A stretch of 21,139 nucleotides of DNA from positions 1-21,139 of the forward strand of contig CAAFVA010000029.1 in NCBI GenBank assembly GCA_900766325.1. Direction: 5' to 3'. This document shows positions 20,476 to 21,139 of the stretch, one piece after another. Both the position numbers and the translations under genes were made by a program. Numbering within the stretch: position 1 is the first letter of the stretch; each line of letters begins with the position of its first letter. The DNA comes from Bacilli bacterium. Lineage in GTDB: Bacteria > Bacillota_I > Bacilli_A > RF39 > UBA660. The notes beneath the pieces are model-generated. The model saw only the letters and a program-made list of their open reading frames with translations, did no database searches and was not told where the DNA came from.

Positions 20476-21139
20476 TTAAACTCCATTATGAATAGACTGG
20501 TCATAATTCATTATAAGTGCCATACAAAGCATGTAGCTAAGAAGTGATGATCCTCCGTAACTTATAAACGGAAGTGTTATTCCGGTTATTGGTAAAAGGC
20601 CGATATTCATGCCTATGTTTTGGATTTGTTGGTATACTATCATTCCTAAAAAGCCGATTATTATGAAGCGAAAGCTTTTATCCTTTGTGTTTTTAGCTAA
20701 TTTAAACAATGTGAAATTAAATAAGAATATTAACGAAATTAAAATTATCGTTCCTAAAAGACCAAAGTTACTTGAGTATACCGAAAAAATAAAATCAGTA
20801 TGTGCCTCTGGTATGTATATTGGTGTGTTACCAATTCCAAACCCAAATATTCCTGCCGATTTTATGGCAACCATCGCGTTAGTTAATTGCATACCACTTT
20901 TATTTGACCAATCAAGTAATCTATCAATTCGGTAGAAGAAAGATGTTCCAAACGTATTTATAAAACTGTTTTCATAATTAAAATAGTAGTATAAAAAAGA
21001 AAATATAAATATTGATCCAATTACTATTATTGCTATGAATATACTTTTTCTAATTCCAAAGGCAAATAACATTATAAGAGATATTAGAAAATATATTATT
21101 ACCATACCAGTATCTGGCTGTAAAAACGTTAATAACGAA
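20476..21139 (-). CDS. rodA: RodA/FtsW-family (SEDS) peptidoglycan polymerase, 5' end outside the window
   Basis: The C-terminal 220 or so residues of a polytopic SEDS glycosyltransferase that polymerises lipid II. At the window edge the frame is open and reads F-L-Q-P-D-T-G-M, the conserved Q-P-D-x-G motif, so an internal ATG at 21105 is not the start. Further motifs are H-T-D-F-I-F (carrying the conserved Asp) and the family signature G-I-T-L-P-F-I-S-Y-G-G-S-S. About five transmembrane segments remain. N-I-G-M-N-I-G-L-L-P-I-T-G-I fits RodA slightly better than FtsW or SpoVE, but I cannot separate them with certainty. The loop after H-T-D-F reads S-V-Y-S-S-N-F-G, where relatives usually have acidic residues. 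Confidence 0.9.
   Translation of the reverse strand, partial: SLLTFLQPDTGMVIIYFLISLIMLFAFGIRKSIFIAIIVIGSIFIFSFLYYYFNYENSFINTFGTSFFYRIDRLLDWSNKSGMQLTNAMVAIKSAGIFGFGIGNTPIYIPEAHTDFIFSVYSSNFGLLGTIILISLIFLFNFTLFKLAKNTKDKSFRFIIIGFLGMIVYQQIQNIGMNIGLLPITGITLPFISYGGSSLLSYMLCMALIMNYDQSIHNGV

Noticed and set aside
21103..21105. Internal ATG as start of the SEDS gene
   Set aside because: The frame is open to the window edge and the upstream residues spell the conserved Q-P-D-T-G motif, so the gene begins outside the window.

Overview
The window is AT-rich chromosomal DNA from a low-GC Gram-positive bacterium (Bacillota). The evidence is Bacillus-type Shine-Dalgarno sites, sigma-A promoters, a T-box riboswitch, tRNAs with encoded CCA ends, two CotF-type spore coat genes, a BclA-like collagen protein and YerB/YhfW-type proteins. 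The genetic code looks standard: conserved genes are unbroken by TGA. Even so, only one of 19 CDS uses TGA as stop, against 12 TAA and 6 TAG. An uncultured gut-type lineage of Bacilli near Erysipelotrichales/Mollicutes is my best guess, but the sequence does not prove it.

Layout. 1-410: a promoter-driven tRNA-Ser(UGA)/initiator tRNA-Met pair. 507-3350: an unrecognised protein, a YhfW-like FAD/Rieske oxidoreductase, and a convergent small protein kinase. 3484-3559: tRNA-Asn. 3690-9651: the core unit, a T-box leader followed by aspS, a dapB-like gene, gatC, gatA and gatB, closed by a terminator. 9653-10573: a convergent collagen-like spore-surface protein. 10750-12140: an SDR/FabG-type reductase and a flavin-reductase/rubredoxin fusion. 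12204-15465: a HI0933-type flavoprotein, a DUF3048 (YerB) protein and a DUF368 polyprenyl-phosphate translocase. 15555-16339: tRNA-Asp, -Phe, -Arg(ACG) and -Pro(UGG). 16442-16639: the 3' remnant of a tyrosine integrase. 16741-18640: an unrecognised protein with papain-like features and exodeoxyribonuclease III. 18649-18806: tRNA-Arg(CCG) and tRNA-Pro(CGG). 18807-19382: a non-coding stretch with two terminators. 19383-19924: two CotF-like genes. 20001-20408: tRNA-Ala, -Ile and -Glu. 20476-21139: the 3' part of a RodA/FtsW-family gene that runs off the window.

How the genes work together. AspRS and the GatCAB amidotransferase form the indirect route to Asn-tRNA(Asn) (and, with a non-discriminating GluRS elsewhere, Gln-tRNA(Gln)). 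Their shared leader is a T-box whose specifier region reads GAACA. This holds overlapping GAA (Glu) and AAC (Asn) codons, like the dual-specificity T-box described for the Clostridium acetobutylicum transamidation operon. The UGGU bulge could pair with both the A73 of the local tRNA-Glu and, by wobble, the G73 of the local tRNA-Asn. A short dapB-like gene sits inside this operon.

Other points of interest. Two genes have their start codon inside the 3' arm of a terminator-like hairpin (1101-1141 and 14609-14652). A coding palindrome is shared by convergent genes (2611-2649). The stretch between two tRNA-Pro genes carries an integrase remnant and a possible cargo gene.
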